From positions 1-64,000 of the forward strand of contig DATMYA010000071.1 of NCBI GenBank assembly GCA_035561135.1: 64,000 bases of DNA, given 5' to 3'. Made by a program: the position numbers and the translations under genes. The notes beneath the pieces are model-generated. The model ran no database searches, was not told the DNA's origin, and saw only the letters and a list, made by a program, of their open reading frames with translations. How positions within the stretch are numbered: position 1 is the first letter of the stretch; every line of letters starts with the position of its first letter. Positions 1 through 8,998 of this stretch are shown one piece after another. Source of the DNA: Clostridia bacterium (GTDB lineage Bacteria; Acidobacteriota; Terriglobia; Terriglobales; Acidobacteriaceae).

Positions 1-1032
1 CGGAGAGCGATCGATCTGTTGGCGAAGGCTCCCGGCGTGGAATTGGCGGCAATCTTCAGCCCCGAGCACGGCGTAACCGGCACGCTGGACACAACGGACA
101 TCGGCAATACAAAGGACCAGGCGACGGGTGTTCCGGTGTACAGCGTTTACGGGGCAAAGGATGCACAGAGGCGTCCGTCGATTGACGTGCTGAAGACACT
201 GAATGCCCTGGTGTTCGACATACAGGACGCCGGTGTACGTTTCTACACGTACGAAACCACCCTTGGCTATTTTCTAGAAGCGGCCAAGGCGGCGGACATC
301 GAGTTGATCGTGCTCGACCGGCCGAATCCGATCACAGGCTCATACGTGCAGGGGCCTGTTTCGGAGCAAGGGAAAGAGAGCTTCGTCAATTACTACGCGG
401 TTCCTGTGCGTCACGGCATGACTCTCGGCGAATTGGCGCGGATGTTCAACGAAGAGCGCCGCATCGGAGCGAAGCTGACGGTGATCGCCATGCAGGGCTG
501 GATGCGCGGCGACTGGTTCGATGCGACCGGAATTGCGTGGACGAACCCTTCGCCGAACCTGCGCAGCCTGTCGGAAGCGACGCTGTATCCGGGCGTGGCG
601 CTGATCGAGGGCACGAACGTTTCCGTGGGGCGGGGAACCGATACGCCGTTCGAAGTTGTGGGCGCGCCGTGGATCGATGTGCGGAAGTTCGCTGAGTATC
701 TGAACCAGCGGAGCATCCCGGGCGTGCGGTTCGTCCCTATTCATTTCACGCCGCAGTCGAGCTCCTATGCCAACCAATCGTGCGGTGGAGTGAACATCAT
801 CGTGACAGACCGTAACGCGCTGGACGCGCCGGAGCTGGGTATCGAGTTGGCGTCAGCGCTGGTCAAGCTGTATCCGGACAACTATAAAGTCGCACGAATG
901 CCGGAGCTACTGATTCATCAGGCCACCTATGACGCGCTCCTCAGAGGCGAAGATCCGCGGCGAATCGCCGACGATTGGCGGGACGAACTGGAGCAATTTA
1001 TGGCCCTGCGCAAGAAGTACCTGCTGTACTGA
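1..1032 (+). CDS. NamZ-type (DUF1343) exo-beta-N-acetylmuramidase, 5'-truncated
   Basis: The reading frame is open from base 1, so the gene starts before the window and 343 residues are visible. The family motif SPEHG lies near the left edge. The segments DRPNPI, GTNVSVGRGTD and PFEVVGAPW are typical of DUF1343 proteins, whose characterised member NamZ releases terminal N-acetylmuramic acid from peptidoglycan fragments. The C-terminal half, with DDWRDELEQF near its end, fits the family's second domain. Any signal peptide would lie outside the window. The role in cell-wall recycling is known for the family; the exact substrate here is inferred. Confidence 0.85.
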   Translation, partial: RRAIDLLAKAPGVELAAIFSPEHGVTGTLDTTDIGNTKDQATGVPVYSVYGAKDAQRRPSIDVLKTLNALVFDIQDAGVRFYTYETTLGYFLEAAKAADIELIVLDRPNPITGSYVQGPVSEQGKESFVNYYAVPVRHGMTLGELARMFNEERRIGAKLTVIAMQGWMRGDWFDATGIAWTNPSPNLRSLSEATLYPGVALIEGTNVSVGRGTDTPFEVVGAPWIDVRKFAEYLNQRSIPGVRFVPIHFTPQSSSYANQSCGGVNIIVTDRNALDAPELGIELASALVKLYPDNYKVARMPELLIHQATYDALLRGEDPRRIADDWRDELEQFMALRKKYLLY

Positions 1033-1331
1033 GCAACCCCCCTCGGTGGCTAAACAGGCTAAGAATTAAAGCCATATGCAAAGAGTAGGGTCATCAGCGA
1101 AGAATCTGCGTTGTGTGATGTCGTTGTGTGATGTCCGGCAATGGAGGTGACGCTATGGAAAACGGGTATCTCGACTTTCTCTACTTCGACTTTTTCTACT
1201 AATGTTGATTTCGGCATCGTGAAGTAAGAGTCGGCATAGCAGCTGTCGAGTCCAAAATAGTAAGTAAGGTCCGGTCTTAGCAGGAAAAAACTTTCCACGG
1301 GAATCTGGGTTGAACGAAAGCGGGAGGAGAT
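1033..1331. other. Intergenic region with short tandem repeats
   Basis: This is a 299-base gap between the NamZ-type gene and the next secreted protein. It holds a perfect 13-base tandem duplication (1110-1135, unit gttgtgtgatgtc). Just after it, around 1168-1200, two near-copies of a tcgactttctctac-like unit occur. A minus-strand open frame of 79 codons crosses the gap, but it is made partly of these repeats and has no convincing start context, so it was not called. An agguag-like ribosome-binding stretch (gggaggagat) precedes the gene at 1332. Confidence 0.6.
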
Positions 1332-2033
1332 ATGCGGAAATTTCTATCTGTCTTTGTGCTGTGCGGGTCGGTTGCGGCGTGCGCCCAGGCGGGTTCGCAA
1401 TTGCAACGGCGCGCAAATGAGTCGGCAACTGCGAAGAACGATGACCCCGTCGCGATGCTGACGCTGCCGGCTGGAACGAAAATTCCCCTTGTGCTGAAGC
1501 ACGCCATCTCCACCAAGAGCGCCCGCGAGAACGACAATGTTTACGCAGAAACGAACTTCCCCGTCGTGCTGGACGGGAAAATGGTTGTGCCACCCGGAAC
1601 GTATGTGCAAGGAGTCATCACGCGCATACAGCGTCCCGGCAAGGTGAAAGGACGCGGGGAACTGCTCGTGCACTTCAACTCGATGATCTTCCCGAGTGGC
1701 TACACGGTGTTGCTACCGGGAGCGGTAGACAACGTGCCGGGCGCAGAGCACAGCCAGATCGCGGGGCAGGAGGGCACAATTCAGGCCGATGGCAGTAAGG
1801 GCAAGGACACTGGCACCGTGGCGGGTACCGCGGCAACCGGAACTCTGATCGGCGCTTCGGCGACGAGAAGCCTGAAGGGTGCCGGCGTGGGTGGACTCGC
1901 GGGGGCTGCGGTTGGACTCGGCACGGTGCTGTTGACGCGCGGTCCCGATGTCCGGCTGGAGAGCGGCACAACGGTGGAGATGGTTCTGGAGCGTCCGATA
2001 ACCGTGGATAGAAACCGAATTGGGGCGAGGTAA
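1332..2033 (+). CDS. Secreted protein with internal glycine-zipper segment
   Basis: The protein has 233 residues and an N-terminal signal peptide (about 1-20, ending AAC-AQA), so it is probably periplasmic or outer-membrane associated. Residues about 43-130 form a beta-rich stretch beginning LPAGTKIPL that resembles TrbI/VirB10-like beta domains. Residues about 155-205 are a glycine- and alanine-rich zipper (GTVAGTAATG, GAGVGGLAGAAVG) able to pack in a membrane. A short beta tail (GTTVEMVLERP) follows. The start is supported by gggaggagat directly upstream. The gene stands alone and ends at a strong terminator. I recognise the architecture but not a specific function. Confidence 0.75.
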   Translation: MRKFLSVFVLCGSVAACAQAGSQLQRRANESATAKNDDPVAMLTLPAGTKIPLVLKHAISTKSARENDNVYAETNFPVVLDGKMVVPPGTYVQGVITRIQRPGKVKGRGELLVHFNSMIFPSGYTVLLPGAVDNVPGAEHSQIAGQEGTIQADGSKGKDTGTVAGTAATGTLIGASATRSLKGAGVGGLAGAAVGLGTVLLTRGPDVRLESGTTVEMVLERPITVDRNRIGAR

Positions 2034-2061
2034 CCGCCTCTCGATAATGCGGGTTCTGGGA

Positions 2062-2092
2062 AGCGCGAACAAACCGGTTCGCGCTCTTTTAG
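2062..2092 (+). terminator. Rho-independent terminator
   Basis: A perfect 9-base stem (agcgcgaac / gttcgcgct) with a 6-base loop is followed by ctttt, 30 bases after the stop codon of the glycine-zipper gene. Confidence 0.85.
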
Positions 2093-2382
2093 TTTCACAT
2101 GCCCTCGTTCATGAGTCTGCCGGCGACTGACATACAAGTAGCCATCGCCGTCCAGCTACTCTGAAGTCCGGATAACAAATTGCGTCGTTCTCCGTCTGAA
2201 CAGGTTGGCGGCACAAAGTTTCGCACCCAGCACACGGCTACGTGCATCCTAAGAGGTGGAATGGCCTTGTGGATTGCTGTTTGCGGCGAAGGCCGCTCCC
2301 AAAAACGCGTGGTATACTTCAGCAACCTCGAACGGTTGCTGTAGCTTCAAAGGAAGGCACTCTGGCAGCCGAAGGAACAAAG

Positions 2383-3996
2383 ATGGCCGGTAGTTCTCGT
2401 CGTTCCCTCCTCCTAGTTTTTCTTGTCGTCATCGCTTGCGGATTCCTGGGCGTTGTCTTCGGACAGCGCGTCGGCTCGAGTACGCCTTCGGGCGACACCG
2501 AGATTCGCGAGAGTATGCGTGTGTTTTCACAGGTTTACGACGTAGTCGAGCAGAACTACGCGGAGCCGGTCAATGCCGATAAGACGATCTACAACGGCGC
2601 TATCCCAGGTATGCTTCGGGTACTTGACCCGCACTCGAATTTCTTTGACCCCAAATCCTACTCGCAGTTGCGGGAAGAACAGCGCGGCAAGTACTACGGC
2701 GTGGGAATGCAGGTCGGTCCGAGGAACAGCAAGGTCATCGTGATCGCGCCTTTTGCGGGTGCACCGGCGTACCGCGCCGGTATACGTCCTGGCGACATCA
2801 TCATCGCCGTCGACGGCAAGCCGACGGACAACATGACGACCAGCGATGTTGCTGACCTGCTCAAGGGACCGAAGGGAACAACGGTTAAAATCGGCATCTT
2901 GCGCGAAGGCACGGATAAGCCGATGGAGTTCGCCGTCATCCGCGACGAAATCCCCCGCTACTCGGTTGATCTGCATTTCCTGATCCGCCCGGGCATCGGC
3001 TACATCCATGTGTCCGGTTTCCAGGAGACGACCGAGCAGGAAGTGTCTCAGGCGCTGGATGAGATGGGCGACGTCAAGGGCCTCATTCTCGATCTCCGAC
3101 AGAACCCCGGCGGATTGCTGAGCGAGGGCGTAGGCGTGGCCGACAAGTTCTTGAAGAAGGGCGCGGTCATCGTTTCCCACCACGGACGCTCCAGTCCGGA
3201 GAAGATCTATCGCGCGGCTCACGGTAACGGTGGACGTGATTTTCCTCTCGTCGTACTGGTGAACCGGGGTACGGCTTCTGCGGCAGAGATCGTTGCGGGC
3301 GCTATCCAGGACCATGATCGTGGGTTGATCGCGGGCGAAGCGACGTTCGGCAAGGGCCTCGTGCAGACCGTGTATCCGCTCTCCGAGAACACCGGTCTGG
3401 CGTTGACCACGGCGAAGTATTACACGCCAAGTGGTCGACTGATACAGCGCGAGTACACGGGCGTCTCGCTCTACGACTATTACTACAACCGTGAAGACGA
3501 GAAGGCCGAAAACAGCAACAACACGCAGAGCCATGAAGTGAAGTTGACCGACAGTGGCCGCACGGTGTTTGGCGGTGGCGGCATCACTCCGGACACGAAG
3601 CTGGAAACGCCTAAGACGAATCGATTCCAGGATCTGCTATTGCAGAAGTACGCGTTCTTCAACTTTGCCAAGCACTACCTGGTAAACCGGCACGTCAACA
3701 AGACGTTCCAGGTGGATGACCAGGCTATGCAGGAGTTCCGTCGCTTCCTTGACGACCAGAAGATTGCGTTTACCGAGGCGGAGTTGGCGGAGAACAACGA
3801 GTGGATACGCTCTCAAATCAAAGCTGAAGTGTTCATCAACGAGTTCGGGCAGCAGGAAGGACAGCGAGTACGCGCCGAGTCTGACCCGAGCGTGAGCAAG
3901 GCGCTGGACTTGTTGCCAAAGGCGAAGGAACTGGCGGACAACGCCCGGAAAATTATCGCTGATCGGAATACGGCGCGCCTCGGCAACCAGCAGTAA
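2383..3996 (+). CDS. C-terminal processing protease, S41 family (CtpA/Prc-like)
   Basis: The ATG at 2383 is preferred over an in-frame upstream start because gaagga lies six bases before it and it begins directly at a membrane anchor (residues about 7-27). This gives 537 residues. A PDZ domain (about 100-190, with GVGMQV and AGIRPGDIIIAVDG) is followed by the S41 catalytic core. The core contains the nucleophile serine in GTASAAEIVAGA and the general-base lysine in TFGKGLVQT. S41 proteases of this kind cut the C-termini of periplasmic or envelope proteins. The C-terminal extension (about 400-537) is charged and helical. The gene is monocistronic with a strong terminator downstream. Confidence 0.93.
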   Translation: MAGSSRRSLLLVFLVVIACGFLGVVFGQRVGSSTPSGDTEIRESMRVFSQVYDVVEQNYAEPVNADKTIYNGAIPGMLRVLDPHSNFFDPKSYSQLREEQRGKYYGVGMQVGPRNSKVIVIAPFAGAPAYRAGIRPGDIIIAVDGKPTDNMTTSDVADLLKGPKGTTVKIGILREGTDKPMEFAVIRDEIPRYSVDLHFLIRPGIGYIHVSGFQETTEQEVSQALDEMGDVKGLILDLRQNPGGLLSEGVGVADKFLKKGAVIVSHHGRSSPEKIYRAAHGNGGRDFPLVVLVNRGTASAAEIVAGAIQDHDRGLIAGEATFGKGLVQTVYPLSENTGLALTTAKYYTPSGRLIQREYTGVSLYDYYYNREDEKAENSNNTQSHEVKLTDSGRTVFGGGGITPDTKLETPKTNRFQDLLLQKYAFFNFAKHYLVNRHVNKTFQVDDQAMQEFRRFLDDQKIAFTEAELAENNEWIRSQIKAEVFINEFGQQEGQRVRAESDPSVSKALDLLPKAKELADNARKIIADRNTARLGNQQ

Positions 3997-4018
3997 GGAC
4001 CAGCGTTCAAGATATAAA

Positions 4019-4055
4019 ACAACAGGCCCGCGGAGCAGATCCGCGGGCCTGTTGT
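4019..4055. terminator. Bidirectional terminator between convergent genes
   Basis: A 16-base perfect stem (acaacaggcccgcgga and its complement) with a 5-base loop sits between the protease gene and the convergent Rieske gene. T-rich bases flank both sides. Confidence 0.9.
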
Positions 4056-4078
4056 TGTCGCATATCGCACGCGCGTGC

Positions 4079-4891
4079 TTACGCGACCTTTCTCTCGTCT
4101 TGCGGGTGCCTGGGCCTGACGTAGACTTCTCCGCCACGGATATCCGTGTTGTAGAGCTTGATCTGTTGTTCAGCAGGGCCAGCCACCACACGCCCGGTTC
4201 GTAAGTCGAATTGCGAGCCGTGCCACGGACACTGCACGGTACAACCGATGAGCGCTCCGTCCGAGAGCGGCCCGCCACGGTGCGTACAGTGGTCTGAAAA
4301 CGCGAATACGCCGTCACCGCATTTTCCGATCGCCACCCGCTCGTTGTCGACGCGCACGAGCATCAGTTGCCCTTCGCCGAGTTCAGATTGATTGCAGGCG
4401 GGACGGTCCCACGCCTTCAGTTCGCGCTCCTTCCATTTGCCGGCGTTCGCGTAGCGCCGGTCCACGCCAATCTGGTTGCGATACACCAGCGTCCCTCCGA
4501 GCCAGCCAGAAAACAGGATCAGAGCAACCCCCAGAAAGCTCACGATCAGCGCCACTCTGTCCGGAGCGTCATACGGGCCGCCCCTGCGCCATGCGACGTA
4601 GATGAATAGCAGCAGTCCCAGCGAGTTCAGTCCGCCATGGATGAAGCCTCGCTGCTTGGCACTGGAATTCGGCGGCACTACGCTGAGCAGGTCGGTTACG
4701 CCTGCAATGGCCGCGGCAACGGCGCCTATACAACCTCCGATGACAGCGTAGAAACCCGCCGCCCAGAGCAGGTTGTTGTTTGTTGAGGTGGCGATCAGGT
4801 CGAATATCAGGCTGGCTACCCACAGTCCGATCGGGAACGTGACCAGGATGGGATGAAGCGGGTGCGACCCAAGATGCGCACGCGATCGCAT
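4079..4891 (-). CDS. DUF2231 membrane domain fused to a Rieske [2Fe-2S] domain
   Basis: The start at 4891 is fixed by an excellent ggaggaga ribosome-binding site; an upstream in-frame ATG at 4951 lacks one. The protein has 270 residues. The N-terminal 150 carry four hydrophobic helices of DUF2231 type (opening HLGSHPLHPILVTFPIGLW). The C-terminal 100 form a Rieske-type ferredoxin with the two cluster motifs CTHRGGPL and CPWHGSQF. The cluster should face the cytoplasm or periplasm next to the membrane and pass electrons to an unidentified partner. No oxygenase subunit is adjacent. It is probably a membrane redox protein; substrate and partner are unknown. Confidence 0.85.
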   Translation of the reverse strand: MRSRAHLGSHPLHPILVTFPIGLWVASLIFDLIATSTNNNLLWAAGFYAVIGGCIGAVAAAIAGVTDLLSVVPPNSSAKQRGFIHGGLNSLGLLLFIYVAWRRGGPYDAPDRVALIVSFLGVALILFSGWLGGTLVYRNQIGVDRRYANAGKWKERELKAWDRPACNQSELGEGQLMLVRVDNERVAIGKCGDGVFAFSDHCTHRGGPLSDGALIGCTVQCPWHGSQFDLRTGRVVAGPAEQQIKLYNTDIRGGEVYVRPRHPQDERKVA

Positions 4892-5112
4892 ATGTTCTCC
4901 TCCGGCCTCGAACAGGAAACCGACAGCCGCGGATCCCTGCAAACGTAGCACTTAGATGGATTCAGAATGCGTGGAGCGGGATGGCTGTTACGAGTTCGCT
5001 GATGTGGCGTTGGTTCGATCCCGCCCGGTTATCGTGCAATCAAAACAGGTTTAGCTGAGTTCGGCGAAACCGCCTTGGTCAGTTCTCACCTTGATGAGTA
5101 CAATCACTCTTG

Positions 5113-6072
5113 ATGCCTTCGAACTGGCTTTTTTGGATACTCTTCAATGTCTTCGTTCTTGCAATGTTGGCGCTCGACCTTGGCGTTTTCAATCGCAAGG
5201 CTCACGTCGTACGCTTCCGGGAAGCAATAACGTGGACGGTTGTCTGGATTTCGCTGGCTGCTGTCTTCGCCGTATTGCTGTACTTCTTCGGCCATACAAT
5301 GACAGGCCACGCCAACCGCCCGAGTCAGGAACTCTCGCTGGAGTTCATTACGGGCTACCTCATCGAGGAGGCGCTCAGCGTAGATAACCTCTTCGTCTTT
5401 TTGCTGATTTTTCGCTACTTCAAAGTTCCCGGCGAATTCCAGCACAAGGTGTTGTTCTGGGGGATCATCGGTGCCCTGGTGATGCGCGCCCTGTTCATCG
5501 CCGCCGGCGTGTCGCTCATCACGCGCTTCCACTGGATCATCTACGTTTTTGGCGTATTCCTCATTTACACCGGCATCAAGCTCTTCACGCAGAAGGAAGC
5601 GGAAATCGATCCGGGCAAGAATCCGCTTGTCAGTTTTTTCCGCAAATATATGCGGGTTACGCCCGAGTTCGAGGGCGGCAGGTTCTTTGTTCAAAAGCAT
5701 GGACGAGGCTACGCCACGCCGTTGGCGCTGGTCCTGCTCGTAGTGGAGACCACGGACGTTATCTTCGCAGCCGATTCCATCCCTGCGATCCTGGCCATCA
5801 CGCGTGAGCCGTTCATCGTTTACACATCGAACGTCTTCGCGATCCTGGGGTTGCGGTCGCTGTACTTCGCGCTGTCGGGGATGATGGAGCTATTCCATCT
5901 CCTGCATTACGGGCTCTCGATCATCTTGATGTTCATTGGCACCAAGATGCTCATCTCGAGCTACGTGAAGATTCCAGTTGCAGTCGCGTTGGGTGTGGTC
6001 GCCGGCGTGTTGGCGCTTTCAGTAATGTTTTCGCTCATGTTCCCGGCAAAACCGGCTCCGGAATTCGAGTAG
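5113..6072 (+). CDS. TerC family integral membrane protein (Alx-like)
   Basis: The protein has 319 residues and about nine hydrophobic segments. Family hallmarks are present: ALDLGVFNRKAH near the N-terminus, the acidic membrane motif EEALSVDNLFVF, and VVETTDVIFAADSIPAILAI. TerC/Alx proteins are linked to manganese export and tellurite resistance, in part as metal supply to secreted proteins. A TTG directly precedes the ATG used here, and no clear ribosome-binding site is visible. The upstream region was checked for the yybP-ykoY manganese riboswitch that often precedes such genes, and none was seen. Confidence 0.9.
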   Translation: MPSNWLFWILFNVFVLAMLALDLGVFNRKAHVVRFREAITWTVVWISLAAVFAVLLYFFGHTMTGHANRPSQELSLEFITGYLIEEALSVDNLFVFLLIFRYFKVPGEFQHKVLFWGIIGALVMRALFIAAGVSLITRFHWIIYVFGVFLIYTGIKLFTQKEAEIDPGKNPLVSFFRKYMRVTPEFEGGRFFVQKHGRGYATPLALVLLVVETTDVIFAADSIPAILAITREPFIVYTSNVFAILGLRSLYFALSGMMELFHLLHYGLSIILMFIGTKMLISSYVKIPVAVALGVVAGVLALSVMFSLMFPAKPAPEFE

Positions 6073-6078
6073 CTGGCG

Positions 6079-7665
6079 CTACTCGAAGCGGACCTTGTCG
6101 CCTTCGACGACGGAATGCTTCAGGAACTTCGCATCGTTGTGAATAGGGTAGTCGGTGCGGTAGTGCGCGCCCCGACTCTCCTCCCGCGCGAGCGCCGAGC
6201 GCGCTATCAGCAGGCCGGTTTGCAGCAGGTTGGCGGCTTCACGCGCGCGACGGCACTCTGCTTTTGCGGTCGCCACTTGTAACTGCTCTAGCGAAGCAAT
6301 CGCCTGGCGCAGGCGCTTGCCTTCGCGCACGATTGCAACGTCCTGCCACATGATGCGCTGCACCTGGCGAACGACTTCTTCGGCCTCCGGACAGGGAGCG
6401 GAGGTGGCAGCTTTTTTTGCCTTTTCGGGCGAGGCATCTGGCCTGGCATGGTTCTTCTGCGGCTTGGTCTCGCGGCACATCGCTTCAGCGGCCCGCGCTC
6501 CAAAGACCAGTCCTTCAAGTAGGGAGTTGCTGGCCAGGCGATTCGATCCGTGCACGCCCGTTGCCGCCACTTCTCCGGCTGCATAGAGACCGAAGACGGA
6601 TGTATGTCCGTCGAGATCTGTCCTCACCCCGCCCATCGCGTAATGAGCTGCTGGACGGATTGGGACCAGCTCTGCCGTAAGGTCGATGTTGTACTTGAGG
6701 CAGGTCGTGTAGATGCGAGGGAAGCGGCGCATGACGCGTTCGGCCTTCAGATGCGTCAGATCGAGATAAACCACCGGTTCTTTCAGGAGGCAGACTTCCA
6801 GTTCATGAGCGATGGCGCGCGCTACGACGTCCCGCGGCGCAAGCTCCGCCATGTCGTGGTACTTGGGCATGAAGCGGTGCAGTTCGGCGTTGCGAAGGTA
6901 AGCGCCTTCGCCGCGCAGCGCTTCCGAAAGCAGGAAGTGTGGAGCGCCCTTCAGGTACAAAGCCGTGGGATGGAACTGCAAAAACTCCATGTCGCTGATT
7001 GCAGCGCCGGCGCGGTATGCCATGGCAACGCCGTCTCCGGTTGCGACCGTCGGGTTCGTCGTATCCGAGTAAACCTGTCCCAAACCGCCGGTGGCCAGCA
7101 GTACGGCACCCGCGCGCACCTTTTGCAGGTGTCCGTTGCCGTCGATCAACAACACGCCCACGGCGCGGCCATCTTCCATCCAGATGTCGGTGGTGAAGCC
7201 GAACTCGCGAAAGGTGATGTTCTTGAGCGTAGCTGCCCTGTGGTAGAGCGCTCGTCCAATTTCCTGGCCTGTGGAGTCGCCGTTTGCATGGAGCACGCGG
7301 TTGCGACTGTGTGCGCCTTCCCGGGTGAAGGCCAGCTTGGTCCCACTGCGGTCGAACTGCGTACCCCACGCGATCAACTCTTCGATCCGCGGCGGACCTT
7401 CCTCAACAAGAATGCGGGCAGCCGCTTCATTGCATAGGCCATCGCCTGCGGCGAGTGTGTCCTGGAGATGCAGGCTGATCTCGTCTTCATCACTGAGCGC
7501 CGCGGCTATTCCGCCCTGGGCATACTGCGTATTGGACTCGCTGAGTTCCCGCTTTGCGAGGCAGAGTACCCGGCCAGCGGATGCGAGTTCGATAGAGGCG
7601 CGCATACCGGCAACGCCAGCGCCGATAACAATGAAGTCAGTTTCAATTAAGGCAGCGGATTTCAT
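6079..7665 (-). CDS. nadB: L-aspartate oxidase
   Basis: The 528-residue flavoprotein catalyses the first step of de novo NAD synthesis, oxidising L-aspartate to iminoaspartate. The FAD dinucleotide fold is at the N-terminus (VIGAGVAGM). SNTQYAQGG, GDGLCNEAA and the active-site stretch RPAAHYAMGGV follow, with VHGSNRLASNSLLEGLVFG near residue 375. These are diagnostic of NadB rather than succinate dehydrogenase. The C-terminal helical domain is complete. nadA and nadC are not in the window, but a glutamine-dependent nadE lies at 28029. It converges on terC with only six bases between them. Confidence 0.95.
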   Translation of the reverse strand: MKSAALIETDFIVIGAGVAGMRASIELASAGRVLCLAKRELSESNTQYAQGGIAAALSDEDEISLHLQDTLAAGDGLCNEAAARILVEEGPPRIEELIAWGTQFDRSGTKLAFTREGAHSRNRVLHANGDSTGQEIGRALYHRAATLKNITFREFGFTTDIWMEDGRAVGVLLIDGNGHLQKVRAGAVLLATGGLGQVYSDTTNPTVATGDGVAMAYRAGAAISDMEFLQFHPTALYLKGAPHFLLSEALRGEGAYLRNAELHRFMPKYHDMAELAPRDVVARAIAHELEVCLLKEPVVYLDLTHLKAERVMRRFPRIYTTCLKYNIDLTAELVPIRPAAHYAMGGVRTDLDGHTSVFGLYAAGEVAATGVHGSNRLASNSLLEGLVFGARAAEAMCRETKPQKNHARPDASPEKAKKAATSAPCPEAEEVVRQVQRIMWQDVAIVREGKRLRQAIASLEQLQVATAKAECRRAREAANLLQTGLLIARSALAREESRGAHYRTDYPIHNDAKFLKHSVVEGDKVRFE

Positions 7666-7881
7666 CGTGAATAGAGAATGTTAGCACGATAAAAGGGTCG
7701 CGCTGCCGTTCTCGCCTTAGTCGCGCGGGGCCGCGCCACGCTCTTGTTGAAGCCTTCCACCCGCAACACGACTCAGCACAGAAGTGAGACTCTCGTCCTG
7801 CCGGAGCAACGCGAAAGCAATGTTGCGGGCGCATTCCAAGTTCATTCCGTTGTTCACGCCGGCATCGGTTAAGATGGAAGC

Positions 7882-8979
7882 TTGATTCGAGTAAGCATAG
7901 AAACGAAGTCTCACCCGTACGCAGCGCTCATCGAACAGGGAGTGCTCCGGTCCGTCGGCGTGTATGTGCGCGAGTTGTTGCCGAATTGCCAGAGGTTTTT
8001 CGCAGTCAGCGTAGCGCCCGTACGAAAGCACTACGGCAAGACTTTTGCGAAATCGTTCGCGGCAGACAACCTGGAACTGCAGTTCCTGGAGATGCCAGAC
8101 GGTGAGCGCCGGAAAACCCTGAGCACAGTGCAGGATCTCGGTACCAAGATGGTGAAGTTGGGCGCCGACAGAAACTCCTGCATCATCGCACTTGGCGGTG
8201 GCGTGGTAGGCGATGTCGCCGGATTCCTCTCGTCAATTTACATGCGTGGCGTCAAGTTTCTTCAGGTTCCCACTACGTTTCTGGCGCAGGTGGATTCTTC
8301 TGTCGGCGGCAAGACCGGCGTAAATCTGGAAGAAGGCAAGAACCTGCTGGGCACGTTTAAGCAGCCAAACCTCGTCATCATTGATCCCGAAGTACTCGTC
8401 AGTCTTCCCGAACGCGAATACCGGTCAGGCCTGTATGAGGCATTGAAGTACGGAATCATCCGGAACCCGCGAATATTCGAGTTTATGGAAGAGAATCGCG
8501 ATCGCATTTTGAAGCGCGATCCCGCTACGCTGGAGTGGCTGATTGCCGAGTGTGTTCGTGTTAAGGCGTCAGTGGTCGCAGCCGACGAAGAGGAACATGG
8601 CGTGCGCCGCATTCTGAACCTTGGCCACACCATTGGGCATGCACTTGAGGCAGAGACTGGCTATCGGCAGTTCCTGCATGGCGAAGCAGTGGCCTGGGGC
8701 ATGGTCGCCGCGGCAATGATTTCTGTCGGCATGCAGAAGACAGACTCGCGCACTGCGCAACGCATCATCAGCGCGATTCTCGCTTACGCGCCGCTTCCCA
8801 AGGTAGAGGTGCGCGGCAAGGCCTTGGCAAAGCGCATTGGGAAAGATAAGAAGACGGTCGAAGGTCGCGTGCATTTCATACTTCCCGTCGAAATCGGCAA
8901 GGTGGACGTAGTGAGCGAAGTGCCGGAGCGCGCCGTCTTGCAGTCGATTGAAGAACTTCGTTATCTGTCGCAGGCCTAG
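7882..8979 (+). CDS. aroB: 3-dehydroquinate synthase
   Basis: The 365-residue enzyme converts DAHP to 3-dehydroquinate in the shikimate pathway using NAD and a divalent metal. Visible signatures are LGGGVVGDVAGFLSS, VPTTFLAQVDSSVGGKTGVN, and the metal-binding histidines in NLGHTIGHALE and FLHGEAVAWGM. The start is a TTG, with ggaag immediately before it; no better in-frame start exists upstream because a short frame stops. Nineteen bases separate it from menG downstream, so the two probably share a transcript. Chorismate from this pathway also feeds menaquinone. Confidence 0.95.
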   Translation: MIRVSIETKSHPYAALIEQGVLRSVGVYVRELLPNCQRFFAVSVAPVRKHYGKTFAKSFAADNLELQFLEMPDGERRKTLSTVQDLGTKMVKLGADRNSCIIALGGGVVGDVAGFLSSIYMRGVKFLQVPTTFLAQVDSSVGGKTGVNLEEGKNLLGTFKQPNLVIIDPEVLVSLPEREYRSGLYEALKYGIIRNPRIFEFMEENRDRILKRDPATLEWLIAECVRVKASVVAADEEEHGVRRILNLGHTIGHALEAETGYRQFLHGEAVAWGMVAAAMISVGMQKTDSRTAQRIISAILAYAPLPKVEVRGKALAKRIGKDKKTVEGRVHFILPVEIGKVDVVSEVPERAVLQSIEELRYLSQA

Positions 8980-8998
8980 CAATCAGCAAATCACCCAG

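Noticed and set aside
1059..1298. 79-codon minus-strand frame in the first gap
   Set aside because: Its VEKVEVEKVE segment comes from the tandem repeats, there is no good ribosome-binding site, and no homologue is recognisable.
2527..3534. 335-codon open frame antisense to the S41 protease
   Set aside because: The plus-strand protease has all catalytic motifs. The antisense frame shows none and is explained by codon bias.
4952..5112. Possible yybP-ykoY manganese riboswitch before terC
   Set aside because: The conserved core sequences of that riboswitch are not present and the gap shows no suitable three-way junction.
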